Below, piece by piece: positions 14,448 through 22,396 of a DNA stretch of 64,000 nucleotides; positions within the stretch are counted from its first letter, which is position 1, and every line of letters begins with the position of its first letter. Made by a program: the position numbers and the translations under genes. This DNA is from Patescibacteria group bacterium UBA6805. GTDB taxonomy: Bacteria > Patescibacteriota > Minisyncoccia > Minisyncoccales > Minisyncoccaceae. The notes below the pieces were generated by a model that ran no database searches, was not told where the DNA came from, and saw only the letters and a program-made list of their open reading frames with translations. The DNA lies in NCBI GenBank assembly GCA_002452735.1, contig DKFD01000009.1, positions 1-64,000 of the forward strand, written 5' to 3'.

Positions 14448-15560
14448 ATGGCAAAAGCCAAGAAAAAGATTAAAATCGCCATTGCCGGAATAGGCAACTG
14501 CGCCAGCGCTCTGGTCCAGGGTATTTATTATTACAAAAACATCAAGGACGACGACGAATTGGTTCCGGGACTGATGCATAACGTTGTCGGGAAGTATAAA
14601 ATATCGGACATTGAGATAGTGGCCGCTTTTGACATTGACAAAAGAAAGGTGGGCAAAGACCTTTCCCAGGCCATTCTGGCCAAGCCCAACTGCACCAAGA
14701 TATTCTGCCGCGACATTCCCAAAACAGGGGTGACTGTCAAGATGGGGCCGATTCTGGACGGAGTGGCTGACCACATGAAGAATTATCCCGATGACCAGAC
14801 CTTTATGCCTGATAAGAAAAAGGCAGTGGACGTGGTTGCTGAGCTGAAGAGAACAAAAGCAGATATGCTTATCAACTACATGCCGGTCGGTTCCCAGAAA
14901 GCGACTGAATTCTACGCCCAAGCCGCCTTGCAGGCGGGTACCGGCTTCATCAACTGCATGCCTGTTTTCATTTGCTCCGACGAAAAGTGGGAGAAGAAAT
15001 TCAGGGACAAGAACCTTCCCTGCATTGGAGACGACATCAAGTCGCAAGTCGGGGCAACCATTACCCACAGGGTTTTATCCCATTTGTTCGCAAAGAGAGG
15101 AGTGGCCATTGACCGTTCGTACCAGCTGAACGTCGGGGGCAACACCGATTTCTTGAACATGCTTTCCAGGGACAGGCTGAAATCAAAGAAACTTTCCAAG
15201 ACCGAAGCGGTTGAGTCCCAGCTGGCCAAGAGATTGACTTACGACAACCTGCACATCGGCCCTTCGGACTGGGTTCCTTTTCTGAAAGACAACAAGATTT
15301 GTTTTATCAGGCTTGAAGGCAGGAAATTCGGCAATGTTCCCGTGGAGCTGGAATTAAGATTGTCGGTTGAGGATTCTCCCAATTCCGCCGGCTGCGTCAT
15401 TGATGCGATTCGTTTATTGAAGATCGCCCAAGACAGGGGAATCGGCGGGGCTTTGATTTCTCCTTCCGCTTATTTCATGAAGCACCCCATAAAGCAATTT
15501 ACCGACGAGAGGGCGATAGAAATGATCGAGGAGTTTATTGCCAATAAAAGAGAAAGATAA
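14448..15560 (+). CDS. ino1: Inositol-1-phosphate synthase
   Basis: 370 residues, the short archaeal/actinobacterial form. It converts glucose-6-phosphate to 1L-myo-inositol 1-phosphate with NAD. Seen: Rossmann start IKIAIAGIGNCASALVQGI, DMLINYMPVGSQKATEFYAQ, GTGFINCMPVFI, DDIKSQVGATITHR and LNVGGNTDFLNML, all family blocks. The C-terminal PNSAGCVIDAIRLLKIA is also typical. Downstream lie a PadR-like gene and a CDP-alcohol phosphatidyltransferase, so the product probably feeds an inositol phospholipid. Confidence 0.93.
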   Translation: MAKAKKKIKIAIAGIGNCASALVQGIYYYKNIKDDDELVPGLMHNVVGKYKISDIEIVAAFDIDKRKVGKDLSQAILAKPNCTKIFCRDIPKTGVTVKMGPILDGVADHMKNYPDDQTFMPDKKKAVDVVAELKRTKADMLINYMPVGSQKATEFYAQAALQAGTGFINCMPVFICSDEKWEKKFRDKNLPCIGDDIKSQVGATITHRVLSHLFAKRGVAIDRSYQLNVGGNTDFLNMLSRDRLKSKKLSKTEAVESQLAKRLTYDNLHIGPSDWVPFLKDNKICFIRLEGRKFGNVPVELELRLSVEDSPNSAGCVIDAIRLLKIAQDRGIGGALISPSAYFMKHPIKQFTDERAIEMIEEFIANKRER

Positions 15561-15566
15561 TATAAT
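15538..15566 (+). promoter_or_regulatory. Promoter for second PadR-like gene (leaderless type)
   Basis: TTGCCA at 15538-15543 (inside the end of the synthase gene) and TATAAT at 15561-15566, 17 bases apart. The -10 ends exactly 6 bases before ATG 15573. Confidence 0.7.
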
Positions 15567-15572
15567 AAACAT

Positions 15573-15872
15573 ATGGAACCACTAAACAGATTTGTTTCAA
15601 CGATTACCGAGGGCAATTTATGGATATATATTTTGTCTTTGGGCTTGGAAAGGGAAATCCAGGACAAGGAAGTCGTTACCTTGATTTTCGACAAGTTCGG
15701 ATTCCTGCCCAGTGATTTGCTGGTTAAGAGGGTTTTGTTCAGGTTGAGGTCACAAGGATACATCAAGCCGGAAAAGTTCAAGGGAGAGAGGGCTTTCAGC
15801 ACGAGTCCCATGGGAAAGAAAGAGCTGGCCGACATGAAGAAATATTGCGAAAATTTATTACAAAGATTATAA
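15573..15872 (+). CDS. PadR-like winged-helix protein
   Basis: 99 residues, a relative of the protein at 14058-14360: NLWIYILSLGLEREIQDKEV, FGFLPSDLLVKRVLFRLRSQ, GYIKPEKFKGERAFSTSPMG and a C-terminal helix. It should be a dimeric DNA-binding protein. It has its own leaderless promoter but is followed 12 bases later by the phosphatidyltransferase, so it may set the level of lipid synthesis. Confidence 0.75.
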   Translation: MEPLNRFVSTITEGNLWIYILSLGLEREIQDKEVVTLIFDKFGFLPSDLLVKRVLFRLRSQGYIKPEKFKGERAFSTSPMGKKELADMKKYCENLLQRL

Positions 15873-15884
15873 ATATTTTTAAAC

Positions 15885-16487
15885 ATGTTGGACACTAAAA
15901 GACATTGGTTCAAGTCTCTGGAAGTTTTAATAGGAAAAACGTTTTCTTTGCTGCCGATTACTCCCAACGGGTACACTTATCTGTCGGGAGTTTTTGCTTT
16001 AATCGGCATGTATTACATGATAATGCAGGAGCTGGTGCTGTCGATTGTTTTCTTTTTCATCGGAGCTTTTCTTGATTTCGTCGACGGAGCAGTGGCGAGG
16101 AACAAAAATATTTCAACCAAAGTCGGCGCTTACCTGGACACCATCTTTGATAGATACGTCGAGGGAATGATTTTTTTCGGCATGCTGTTTCTGCCTTTGC
16201 CCAAAATATGGCTGCCGGCTTACGCCTGGATATTCTTGGTAATGTTCGGCTCAATTGTCACCACTTATGCCAAAGCCGCGGCCAAGGAAAAAGAATTGGT
16301 TAATCAGGAATTGAAAGGAGGAATTCTTTCAAGAGGGGAAAGATTGATTTTAATCTTTTTGGCTTTGATTCTGGGATTGATTTATCCTGATTTCATGTAT
16401 ACAACCTATGTTCTTATTCTAATCGCTGTTTTGGGGAACTTTACGGCAATTCAAAGAATAAATTCGGCAATTAAAATTAACAAATAA
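15885..16487 (+). CDS. CDP-alcohol phosphatidyltransferase family enzyme (PI-phosphate synthase candidate)
   Basis: 200 residues, about six membrane helices. The family catalytic motif is complete: D64, D67-G68, A71-R72, then G81, D85 and D89, fitting the DGxxARx8Gx3Dx3D pattern. The enzyme moves a phosphatidyl group from CDP-diacylglycerol to an alcohol. Because inositol-1-phosphate synthase is in the same gene group, inositol 1-phosphate is the likely acceptor, as in mycobacterial and archaeal lipids; glycerol-3-phosphate (PgsA) is the alternative. Confidence 0.88.
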   Translation: MLDTKRHWFKSLEVLIGKTFSLLPITPNGYTYLSGVFALIGMYYMIMQELVLSIVFFFIGAFLDFVDGAVARNKNISTKVGAYLDTIFDRYVEGMIFFGMLFLPLPKIWLPAYAWIFLVMFGSIVTTYAKAAAKEKELVNQELKGGILSRGERLILIFLALILGLIYPDFMYTTYVLILIAVLGNFTAIQRINSAIKINK

Positions 16488-16489
16488 AA

Positions 16490-17254
16490 GTGAAGATAGG
16501 GGAACATTTTAGCGATTTGGCTCCGCGATATAAGAGCCTAAGAACAACCGACCATGAGCCTATTTGTTATATAGGAAAAATTTTGTCTCACATTAATGAT
16601 TTAAAGATAGCCGATATCGGTTGCGGAGACGGAAGGTACGATGAATTACTTTTAAAATATTTAGACAATATTAAAACTTTGTATTGTGTAGACAATAACG
16701 CCGATATGCTTAAGAGCTTAAACAAGTCTTTTCTAGAAAAGGGTATTTTAAAATACGAAATAATTAATTCTTCTGCCGAAAAGCTCCCATTCAAAGAGAG
16801 TTGTTTAGATGTAATAGTTTCCTTTAACGCGATACACCATTTTGATTTAAGCAAGTTTTTAGATAGCGCTAAAAATGTTTTAAAAAAGAACGGGTACATT
16901 TTTTTGTACAGTAGAACGAAAGAGCAAAATAAAAGAAATATATGGGGGAAATATTTTCCCAGATTCAACGAAAAAGAAATAAGGATTTATAGCCTTCAAG
17001 ATATTATTAATTGCGTTGATGGAGTAGAGGGCCTATTTATTGAATCGTTAAAAGAGTTTAAATATAAAAGAGCATCCACTCTTGAGAGACTTGTTTTTCT
17101 TGCAGAAAATAGACATTATTCTACGTTTCTTTTATACTCACCAGAAGAATTTAAAGAATCCTTGAGATTATTTAAAGACAATATTGGGGAAAAATTTAAA
17201 TCAAAAGTAAATTGGTATGATTTTAACATAATGGCAATATTGAGGAAGAGCTGA
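16490..17254 (+). CDS. Class I SAM-dependent methyltransferase
   Basis: 254 residues from GTG 16490, 2 bases after the transferase stop codon. Motif I ADIGCGDGRY is at 41-50, an acidic strand-2 end in LYCVDNNADML, and IVSFNAIHHF in the motif-IV region. This matches the Methyltransf_11 group related to ubiquinone/tRNA wobble methylases such as ALKBH8-type. The start lacks a Shine-Dalgarno site and relies on coupling. The gene is visibly richer in A+T than its neighbours, suggesting later acquisition. Substrate unknown; a role on the lipid or on tRNA is equally open. Confidence 0.85.
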   Translation: MKIGEHFSDLAPRYKSLRTTDHEPICYIGKILSHINDLKIADIGCGDGRYDELLLKYLDNIKTLYCVDNNADMLKSLNKSFLEKGILKYEIINSSAEKLPFKESCLDVIVSFNAIHHFDLSKFLDSAKNVLKKNGYIFLYSRTKEQNKRNIWGKYFPRFNEKEIRIYSLQDIINCVDGVEGLFIESLKEFKYKRASTLERLVFLAENRHYSTFLLYSPEEFKESLRLFKDNIGEKFKSKVNWYDFNIMAILRKS

Positions 17255-17258
17255 AATA

Positions 17259-17287
17259 TTGACAAAATACTAATAATATTGTATACT
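17259..17287 (+). promoter_or_regulatory. Promoter for HAD gene (near-consensus)
   Basis: TTGACA at 17259-17264 and TATACT at 17282-17287 with 17 bases between. Expected start is about 17294. Confidence 0.75.
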
Positions 17288-17300
17288 TAATAATATCTTA

Positions 17301-17316
17301 AGAGGTGTTTGATTTG
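17301..17316 (+). promoter_or_regulatory. Ribosome-binding site and TTG start of HAD gene
   Basis: AGAGGTG (17301-17307) is followed after 6 bases by TTG 17314. The GTG at 17305 is in frame but lies inside the ribosome-binding site, so TTG 17314 is the better start. Confidence 0.65.
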
Positions 17317-17955
17317 GTCAAGAAAGTGATTGTAATGCATGACTGGGACGGTACGGACGTAGATACCATGCCATCCCACGCCGATTTGGCGGCCAAGGTT
17401 ATTAGAAAACACTTTGGCATAGACTTCAGCGCTGCTCGTTCACAATATTTAGCCACTACCGGCATACCTTTTGATGGGCAGTTGGAAAAGATTTTTCCGC
17501 TTTCTTCGGAAGCGAAAAGAAAAGAATGCGCTCATGAATACCACGATAGAAAGGTGCAAGAGGTTTATGCGCGTCCCAAAACCTTTCCAGGGCTGAGAGA
17601 AGCGCTGGAGCTTTCCCGAAGTCTTGGCTATGTCAGCGTCATTTCTTCTTCTACCGAAGAGGGACTGATTAAGGCCTGGGCAAAAAGGGAAGGGCTTGAA
17701 CAATATTTCGAGGTCATCCTTGGCCGGGAACACGGCACAAAAACAGACCACATTAAGATTGTTCAAGAATCCCACCCCCATCGCGAAGTGGTTTTCTTAA
17801 GTGATTCTATCGGAGACATGAATCTTCCGGCCGTGACTATCGGTGTTTGTGTGCCGAAAGAAAAACACAAAGAATTTTATAGGGCAGGAGCCTATTGGGT
17901 TTTTTCTTCGCCTCCGTTGATGGAAGTGATAGAAAAGATTCAATCTAATCTTTAA
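17314..17955 (+). CDS. HAD-superfamily hydrolase
   Basis: 213 residues from TTG 17314. HAD motif I reads HDWDGTDVD, with the nucleophile Asp10 and acid Asp12; motif II is ISSS, motif III Lys is in GTKTDH and the final acidic motif is FLSDSIGDM. The cap (residues about 20-80) is helical as in phosphoglycolate phosphatase-like enzymes. It could dephosphorylate a sugar phosphate or a lipid head group. It has its own promoter, a Shine-Dalgarno site and a non-ATG start, unlike the surrounding leaderless genes. Confidence 0.85.
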   Translation: MVKKVIVMHDWDGTDVDTMPSHADLAAKVIRKHFGIDFSAARSQYLATTGIPFDGQLEKIFPLSSEAKRKECAHEYHDRKVQEVYARPKTFPGLREALELSRSLGYVSVISSSTEEGLIKAWAKREGLEQYFEVILGREHGTKTDHIKIVQESHPHREVVFLSDSIGDMNLPAVTIGVCVPKEKHKEFYRAGAYWVFSSPPLMEVIEKIQSNL

Positions 17956-17972
17956 GGCTATTGCCCTTTTTT
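17956..17972 (+). terminator. Weak intrinsic terminator after HAD gene
   Basis: GGC (17956-17958), loop TATT, GCC (17963-17965), C, then TTTTTT. The stem is only 3 bp and begins right after the TAA stop. Confidence 0.35.
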
Positions 17973-18000
17973 GTTTTCATGATATTATTGTATATATAAT
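17971..18000 (+). promoter_or_regulatory. Promoter for DMT transporter gene
   Basis: TTGTTT at 17971-17976 and TATAAT at 17995-18000, spacer 18. ATG 18017 is 16 bases after the -10. Confidence 0.5.
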
Positions 18001-18016
18001 CATCAGATAAAAGAAT

Positions 18017-18535
18017 ATGTCCAATTGGTTAATTTATGGTTTAACAAGCGCCCTTTTTTGGGGAATTTATGCTAATTTTTCCAAAATAGTAACATCGGAT
18101 AAATTTTTAAAAATACAGCCCGATTTATCTTCGCTTTTAATGTTCACAGGGCTCAGTATTGTTTTTATTGGTTATTTTTTAATTAAATCTTCTCTGGGAA
18201 TGAATTACAAATTGACTGCCATTGCTTTATTGGCAGCCATAATTTTTATTTTGCTGTTTTTGGTAAGCAAATCGGGAGTAGCTATTTCATGGCCGGTTAT
18301 CTTGTTCGGATTGGGGCAGGGAGTATTGTGGTCTTTGGGTATGATTTTTACGTTTTTGGCTTTTTCTTCCGGAGCAGAGGCTGCCAAGCTGGTCCCTCTT
18401 TATAATACGAATACATTGATAGCTGTTTTGATCGGAATGGCTTTTCTTCACGAAGTTCCGGCGCCGGATGAAAGAATAAAGGTCATAAGCGGCGCCCTTT
18501 TAATAGTTTTAGGGGGAATATTAGTAAGTAAATAA
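18017..18535 (+). CDS. EamA/DMT-type small membrane transporter
   Basis: 172 residues with about five membrane helices, half the size of a full EamA protein, so it should work as a dimer. The C-terminal block (AEAAKLVPLYNTNTLIAVLI, GMAFLHEVPAPDERIKVISG, ALLIVLGGILVSK) is typical of the drug/metabolite transporter superfamily, with the conserved Glu after the helix. Substrate unknown. The next gene, a HAD phosphatase, begins 3 bases after its stop. Confidence 0.8.
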   Translation: MSNWLIYGLTSALFWGIYANFSKIVTSDKFLKIQPDLSSLLMFTGLSIVFIGYFLIKSSLGMNYKLTAIALLAAIIFILLFLVSKSGVAISWPVILFGLGQGVLWSLGMIFTFLAFSSGAEAAKLVPLYNTNTLIAVLIGMAFLHEVPAPDERIKVISGALLIVLGGILVSK

Positions 18536-18538
18536 ATT

Positions 18539-19189
18539 ATGGAAAAAGAAAAAATCAAAGGAATCATTTTTGATTTAGACGGGGTGTTGCTTGAAACAGA
18601 ATATTACCAATGGCAGGGATGGGTAATTCCATTGAGAGATTTTGGCATTGAATTAACCAAAGAGAAATATTTTGACTACGCGGGAAAAAGCGGCAAACAG
18701 ATTGATAAAGAATTGATAAAAGATTTTAATTTAAGCATTAAGGAGGGGGAATTGCTTTCAAAAAAGGAGCCGATGCTCATAAAATGGTTTTCGGAACAAA
18801 GATTGAAATACATGCCCTATGCCAAAGAAGCGGCTGAATTTTTCTCTTCCAAGTTCAAAATCGCCTTGTGTTCCGGAGGGCCGAGAGAAGAGATATTGCT
18901 GAAACTTGAGAAAGCGGAACTAATTCAATACTTCCCGATTATCGTAGCCGGAACAGACGTTGAGAGAAGTAAACCTTTCCCGGATATTTATTTAAAAGCA
19001 AAAGAATTGATCGGCTTGCCAGACGAAGAATGTTTGGCTGTGGAAGATACCCAGTATGGATTACAAGCGGCCAAAGACGCCGGGTTAAGCTGTGTTTCAA
19101 TTCCCAACGAGTATTCGGAAAAACAGGATTTTTCCAGGGCCGATTTAGTTCTTCCTTCCCTTAAAGATTTAATTAATTATTTTTCATAA
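18539..19189 (+). CDS. HAD-superfamily hydrolase, beta-phosphoglucomutase-like
   Basis: 216 residues. Motif I FDLDGVLLE has Asp12 and Asp14; motif II is ALCSGG; the Lys motif is ERSKPFPDIYL; motif IV is AVEDTQYGLQAA. It fits the phosphatase/beta-phosphoglucomutase group (HAD subfamily IA) with an alpha-helical cap. It is a tandem paralogue of the next gene, 3 bases away, and the two share the cap pattern (KEKYFDYAGKSGKQIDKEL versus KEYFRYVGKTALEVEKDL). The substrate is probably a small phosphosugar. Confidence 0.88.
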   Translation: MEKEKIKGIIFDLDGVLLETEYYQWQGWVIPLRDFGIELTKEKYFDYAGKSGKQIDKELIKDFNLSIKEGELLSKKEPMLIKWFSEQRLKYMPYAKEAAEFFSSKFKIALCSGGPREEILLKLEKAELIQYFPIIVAGTDVERSKPFPDIYLKAKELIGLPDEECLAVEDTQYGLQAAKDAGLSCVSIPNEYSEKQDFSRADLVLPSLKDLINYFS

Positions 19190-19192
19190 GCC

Positions 19193-19849
19193 ATGGATGC
19201 AAAAAACATCAAAGCCATTTTGTTCGATTTGGACGGAACTCTTTTCAAAACAGAGGCCTATCAGATAAAGGCCTGGGATGAGGTTTTGAAAAAGAGAGGA
19301 ATAACGGTTTCGCCCAAAGAATATTTCAGATACGTCGGCAAGACCGCTTTAGAGGTGGAAAAGGACTTGGTTGACGAATTCGGTTTGAACATAGAGGAAG
19401 GGGAGCTGGAGAAAGAAAAAGAAGAATTGATATTAAGATGGTTTGGAAGCGAAGACCTGGAGCTGATGCCTTATGCCAGAGAGGCCATGGAATTTTTTTC
19501 CAGCCGTCCCGGTTTCAAAACGGCTCTTTGCACCAGCGGTTCCGAGAAGGAAGTCCTCTGCAAGCTTAAAAAGAATAATTTGTCCGACAAGTTTGACGTG
19601 ATAATCACCAAAGACGATGTTTTAAAAGGAAAACCGGCTCCTGACATTTATCTGGAGGCGATGAAAAGATTGGGGCTTCGGGGAGGCGAATGCCTGGCAG
19701 TTGAAGATACCGAGCACGGTTTGGAAGCGGCTAAGAGGGCCGGAGCGTTTTGTTTCGCCATTCCTCAGGAATTTTCTATAGGCCAAAACTTTTCCAAGGC
19801 TGACAAGGTTTTGGAATCTTTAAAGGACGTAGTTTGTTTTTTTGAATAA
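19193..19849 (+). CDS. HAD-superfamily hydrolase, beta-phosphoglucomutase-like (tandem paralogue)
   Basis: 218 residues, paralogue of the upstream gene. Motif I FDLDGTLFKTE (Asp12, Asp14), motif II ALCTSGS, Lys in LKGKPAPDIYL, motif IV AVEDTEHGLEAA. All catalytic residues are present in both copies, so both should be active, perhaps on different substrates. Its 3' end overlaps the convergent PHP gene by 30 bases, with no terminator between them. Confidence 0.88.
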   Translation: MDAKNIKAILFDLDGTLFKTEAYQIKAWDEVLKKRGITVSPKEYFRYVGKTALEVEKDLVDEFGLNIEEGELEKEKEELILRWFGSEDLELMPYAREAMEFFSSRPGFKTALCTSGSEKEVLCKLKKNNLSDKFDVIITKDDVLKGKPAPDIYLEAMKRLGLRGGECLAVEDTEHGLEAAKRAGAFCFAIPQEFSIGQNFSKADKVLESLKDVVCFFE

Positions 19850-20479
19850 AAATCTCTTGATTTTTTCAACCATCGGGCAGAGCGCATAAATAATTTTTGA
19901 CTTTTTACCCTTGGCTCGGGTTTTTCTGTCCAAAAGCGCCTGCTTGAATTCTTCGATTGTCTTCCCTTGGCATTCGGTGTAAACGTCTCCGATGGGCCTG
20001 AAGTGGTGGGCGTCTGTTCCTCCGGTCATGGCCAGATTGTGCTTTTGGGCGAAATCATAAGCCTTCCCGTCAGGAGAAGAAAACGGCCTTCTGCCGTTAA
20101 AAACCTCTATGGCGTCAATCAAGTCAAGATAATTTTCCAAGTCGTCCCTGAATCTTTCCACGTCATGAAAGGGGTGGGGAACCACAACCACCCCGTCCTG
20201 TTTCTTTATTTCCTCCATCACCCAGCGCGGGTCTTTTTTACGGCCCTTGATTTCTTCTTTCAAGAACAATCCTATAACGTCTCCTTTGCTCGTTTTTATC
20301 TCTTCTCCCAGAATGACGGGAAAGTTTGATTCTTTTGCTTCTTCCCACACCTTGGTATTGTCGTGGTCGGTTACGGCAATGGCATCCATGCCCTTTTTTC
20401 TGGCTTCTTCAATGATGTCTTCCAGCTCGGAAGAGCCGTCATAAGAATATTTGGTATGGCAATGCAAATCTACCCTCAT
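19820..20479 (-). CDS. PHP-domain metal-dependent phosphoesterase
   Basis: 219 residues. The PHP metal sites are clear: DLHCHTKYSYDG (His6, His8), TDHDN at about 37-41, the Glu in LGEEI, HPFHD and GTDAHH near the C-terminus. Such stand-alone PHP proteins include the 5'-3' RNase AM and 3',5'-nucleotide bisphosphate phosphatases; the polymerase-associated form is excluded by size. The last 25 residues are basic (KIIYALCPMVEKIKRFLFKK), possibly membrane or nucleic-acid binding. Transcribed from a leaderless-type promoter that overlaps the divergent thpR promoter. Confidence 0.88.
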   Translation of the reverse strand: MRVDLHCHTKYSYDGSSELEDIIEEARKKGMDAIAVTDHDNTKVWEEAKESNFPVILGEEIKTSKGDVIGLFLKEEIKGRKKDPRWVMEEIKKQDGVVVVPHPFHDVERFRDDLENYLDLIDAIEVFNGRRPFSSPDGKAYDFAQKHNLAMTGGTDAHHFRPIGDVYTECQGKTIEEFKQALLDRKTRAKGKKSKIIYALCPMVEKIKRFLFKKTNYVL

Positions 20480-20485
20480 AATCTG

Positions 20486-20514
20486 ATTATACTTGATTTA
20501 TTGAATATTATCAA
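20486..20514 (-). promoter_or_regulatory. Promoter for PHP gene (minus strand, leaderless type)
   Basis: On the minus strand TTGATA (20509-20514) and TATAAT (20486-20491) are 17 bases apart. The -10 is 6 bases before the ATG at 20479-20477. Confidence 0.65.
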
Positions 20515-20529
20515 ATAATTTGTTATGCT
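20501..20529 (+). promoter_or_regulatory. Promoter for thpR (leaderless type)
   Basis: TTGAAT at 20501-20506 and TATGCT at 20524-20529 with a 17-base spacer; the -10 ends 6 bases before ATG 20536. It overlaps the divergent PHP promoter, so only one polymerase could sit here at a time. Confidence 0.65.
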
Positions 20530-20535
20530 GAAAAC

Positions 20536-21096
20536 ATGAAAAAAAGAGTTTTTATAGCCGTTAATCTGCCTCTTAATGTCAAGGAAAAGTTGGAGGCCAT
20601 ACAGAAGAAAACAGATAATGCTTTTTCCTTTTTCAACGATTTCTGTCCGATAAAATGGACAAGAAAGAACAGTCTTCACATTACCCTGCTTTTTTTGGGA
20701 AACATGGAGATGGAAGACGTTTTTTACGCTTTTGAAAAAGTGGGAGAGCTGGCCAAGAAAATCGGTCCTTTTGAAATAGTTCTCAGCGGCATTTCTTATT
20801 CTCCTCCCGATAATCCTCGTTTGGTCTGGGTGAGCGGAGAAAAGAGCGAAGAATTGGAAGAGGCCCATGATTTTTTGGAGAAAGAGCTGTTCGGCCGAGG
20901 GAGCAAAGAATTTGCTCCGCACATTACTCTGGGCAGGATAAAGCAGTGGCAATTCAGAAAGATTGACAGGGAAGAGGTTCCTCAGTTTGAAGAAATCAAC
21001 TTGAGATTCAAGGTTAATTCAATTGAAGTAATGGAAAGCGAGCTTAAGAAGGGCGGCGCGGCATACACCGTTCTTAGGTCGTTTTCCTTGGAATAA
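20536..21096 (+). CDS. thpR: RNA 2',3'-cyclic phosphodiesterase (2'-5' RNA ligase family)
   Basis: 186 residues, 2H phosphoesterase. The two catalytic HxT motifs are LHITLLFLG (His48, Thr50) and APHITLGR (His129, Thr131). It opens 2',3'-cyclic phosphates on RNA ends. It starts with the typical KRVFIAVNLP. MurC begins 9 bases downstream on the same strand. Confidence 0.92.
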   Translation: MKKRVFIAVNLPLNVKEKLEAIQKKTDNAFSFFNDFCPIKWTRKNSLHITLLFLGNMEMEDVFYAFEKVGELAKKIGPFEIVLSGISYSPPDNPRLVWVSGEKSEELEEAHDFLEKELFGRGSKEFAPHITLGRIKQWQFRKIDREEVPQFEEINLRFKVNSIEVMESELKKGGAAYTVLRSFSLE

Positions 21097-21105
21097 GATT
21101 ATATT

Positions 21106-22371
21106 ATGAATAAGGCATATTTTATCGGCATCGGGGGAATAGGGGTTTCTGCTTTGGCCAAGTTTTATTTGGAGAGAAACTGGCAGGTTTCCGGCTCCGA
21201 TGTTTGCGAGTCGGGAATAACCGCTGATTTGAAAAAAAGAGGAGCGGAGGTGTTGATTGGGCAGAAAGAGGAAAACATCAAGGATTTTGACTTGGTTGTT
21301 TTCAGCCCGGCAATCAAGGAGGATAATCCCGAACTGAAGAGAGCCAGAGAAAAAGGAATAAAAGCATTGAGCTATCCCCAGGCTTTGGGAGAACTAACCA
21401 AAGAGTATTTTACCGTTGCCGTTTCCGGAACCCACGGCAAAAGCACGACCACGGCCATGCTGGGTTTGATTTTAATCAAAGCCGGGCTGGACCCGACAAT
21501 AATCGTGGGGACCAAGCTCAAGGAATTCGGCGATTCCAACTATTGGGGAGGCAAATCAAAATACCTGGTTATTGAGGCCTGCGAGCACGAAGCGTCTTTT
21601 CTTAATTACTGGCCGCAGATTATCCTTATTACCAACATCGAGGCCGACCATTTGGACTATTACGGAAATTTGGAAAACATCAAGAAGTCGTTCAGGGAAT
21701 TTGTTTCGCACTTGAAGCAGGAAGGAGTCTTGATTAAAAGAAGCGACGTGGAAATCGATTTTCCGAACACGACAGAATTTTCCTTAAAAGAAAAGGAAAT
21801 AATGAATAGTGTGCTTAAGGTTCCGGGCGAGCACAATATCTTGAACGCCTTGGCTGCTTTGAAAACAGCCAGGGCCTTGGGCGTTGACGACAAGATTTCT
21901 CTCTCGGCTCTATCTCAATACCAGGGCTCTTGGAGAAGGTTTGAAATTACCGAGCTCCCGGATTTTATTTTAATCGACGATTACGCCCACCACCCGACGG
22001 AAATCGAAGCCACCCTTAAAGCAGCCAGAGAAAAGTATCTTGATAAGAAGATTTATTGCGTTTTCCAGCCCCACCAATACCAGAGAACGCAGTTCCTTTT
22101 CAATGATTTCGTTTCGGTTTTCAAGAATTCAATAAGCCAAGGACTAATCGATAAATTAATGTTTCTTGACGTTTACGACGTCAAAGGAAGGGAAGGAAGC
22201 GGCGAGGAAAGGAAATACGATTCAGCCAAGCTGGCAGAAGCAGTCAAGGCCAGGCGCATTGACGCGGAATCATTGAGAAAAGAGCTGGAAGGCGGGGAAG
22301 TGGTGATAATGATGGGAGCAGGGGATATTTACAACTTAAGCGAGGAGCTTAAAAATACTTGCATTGTTTAA
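21106..22371 (+). CDS. murC: UDP-N-acetylmuramate--L-alanine ligase
   Basis: 421 residues, slightly short for MurC (usually 450-490). N-terminal Rossmann part YFIGIGGIGVSALAKF, then the ATP loop GTHGKSTTT at 108-116, EACEHEASFLNYWPQ, TNIEADHLDYYG and, in the C-terminal domain, IDDYAHHPTEI and FQPHQYQRTQFLF, all MurC-specific. It adds L-Ala to UDP-MurNAc in the cytoplasm. It is separate from the other wall genes at 28.6-35.4 kb. Its stop codon is within the promoter of the next short transcript. Confidence 0.95.
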   Translation: MNKAYFIGIGGIGVSALAKFYLERNWQVSGSDVCESGITADLKKRGAEVLIGQKEENIKDFDLVVFSPAIKEDNPELKRAREKGIKALSYPQALGELTKEYFTVAVSGTHGKSTTTAMLGLILIKAGLDPTIIVGTKLKEFGDSNYWGGKSKYLVIEACEHEASFLNYWPQIILITNIEADHLDYYGNLENIKKSFREFVSHLKQEGVLIKRSDVEIDFPNTTEFSLKEKEIMNSVLKVPGEHNILNALAALKTARALGVDDKISLSALSQYQGSWRRFEITELPDFILIDDYAHHPTEIEATLKAAREKYLDKKIYCVFQPHQYQRTQFLFNDFVSVFKNSISQGLIDKLMFLDVYDVKGREGSGEERKYDSAKLAEAVKARRIDAESLRKELEGGEVVIMMGAGDIYNLSEELKNTCIV

Positions 22372-22388
22372 GGGAATTGATATATAAT
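22359..22388 (+). promoter_or_regulatory. Promoter for short transcript after murC
   Basis: TTGCAT at 22359-22364 and TATAAT at 22383-22388 with an 18-base spacer. Transcription would begin around 22395 and meet the hairpin at 22452-22469. Confidence 0.55.
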
Positions 22389-22396
22389 GAATAAAC

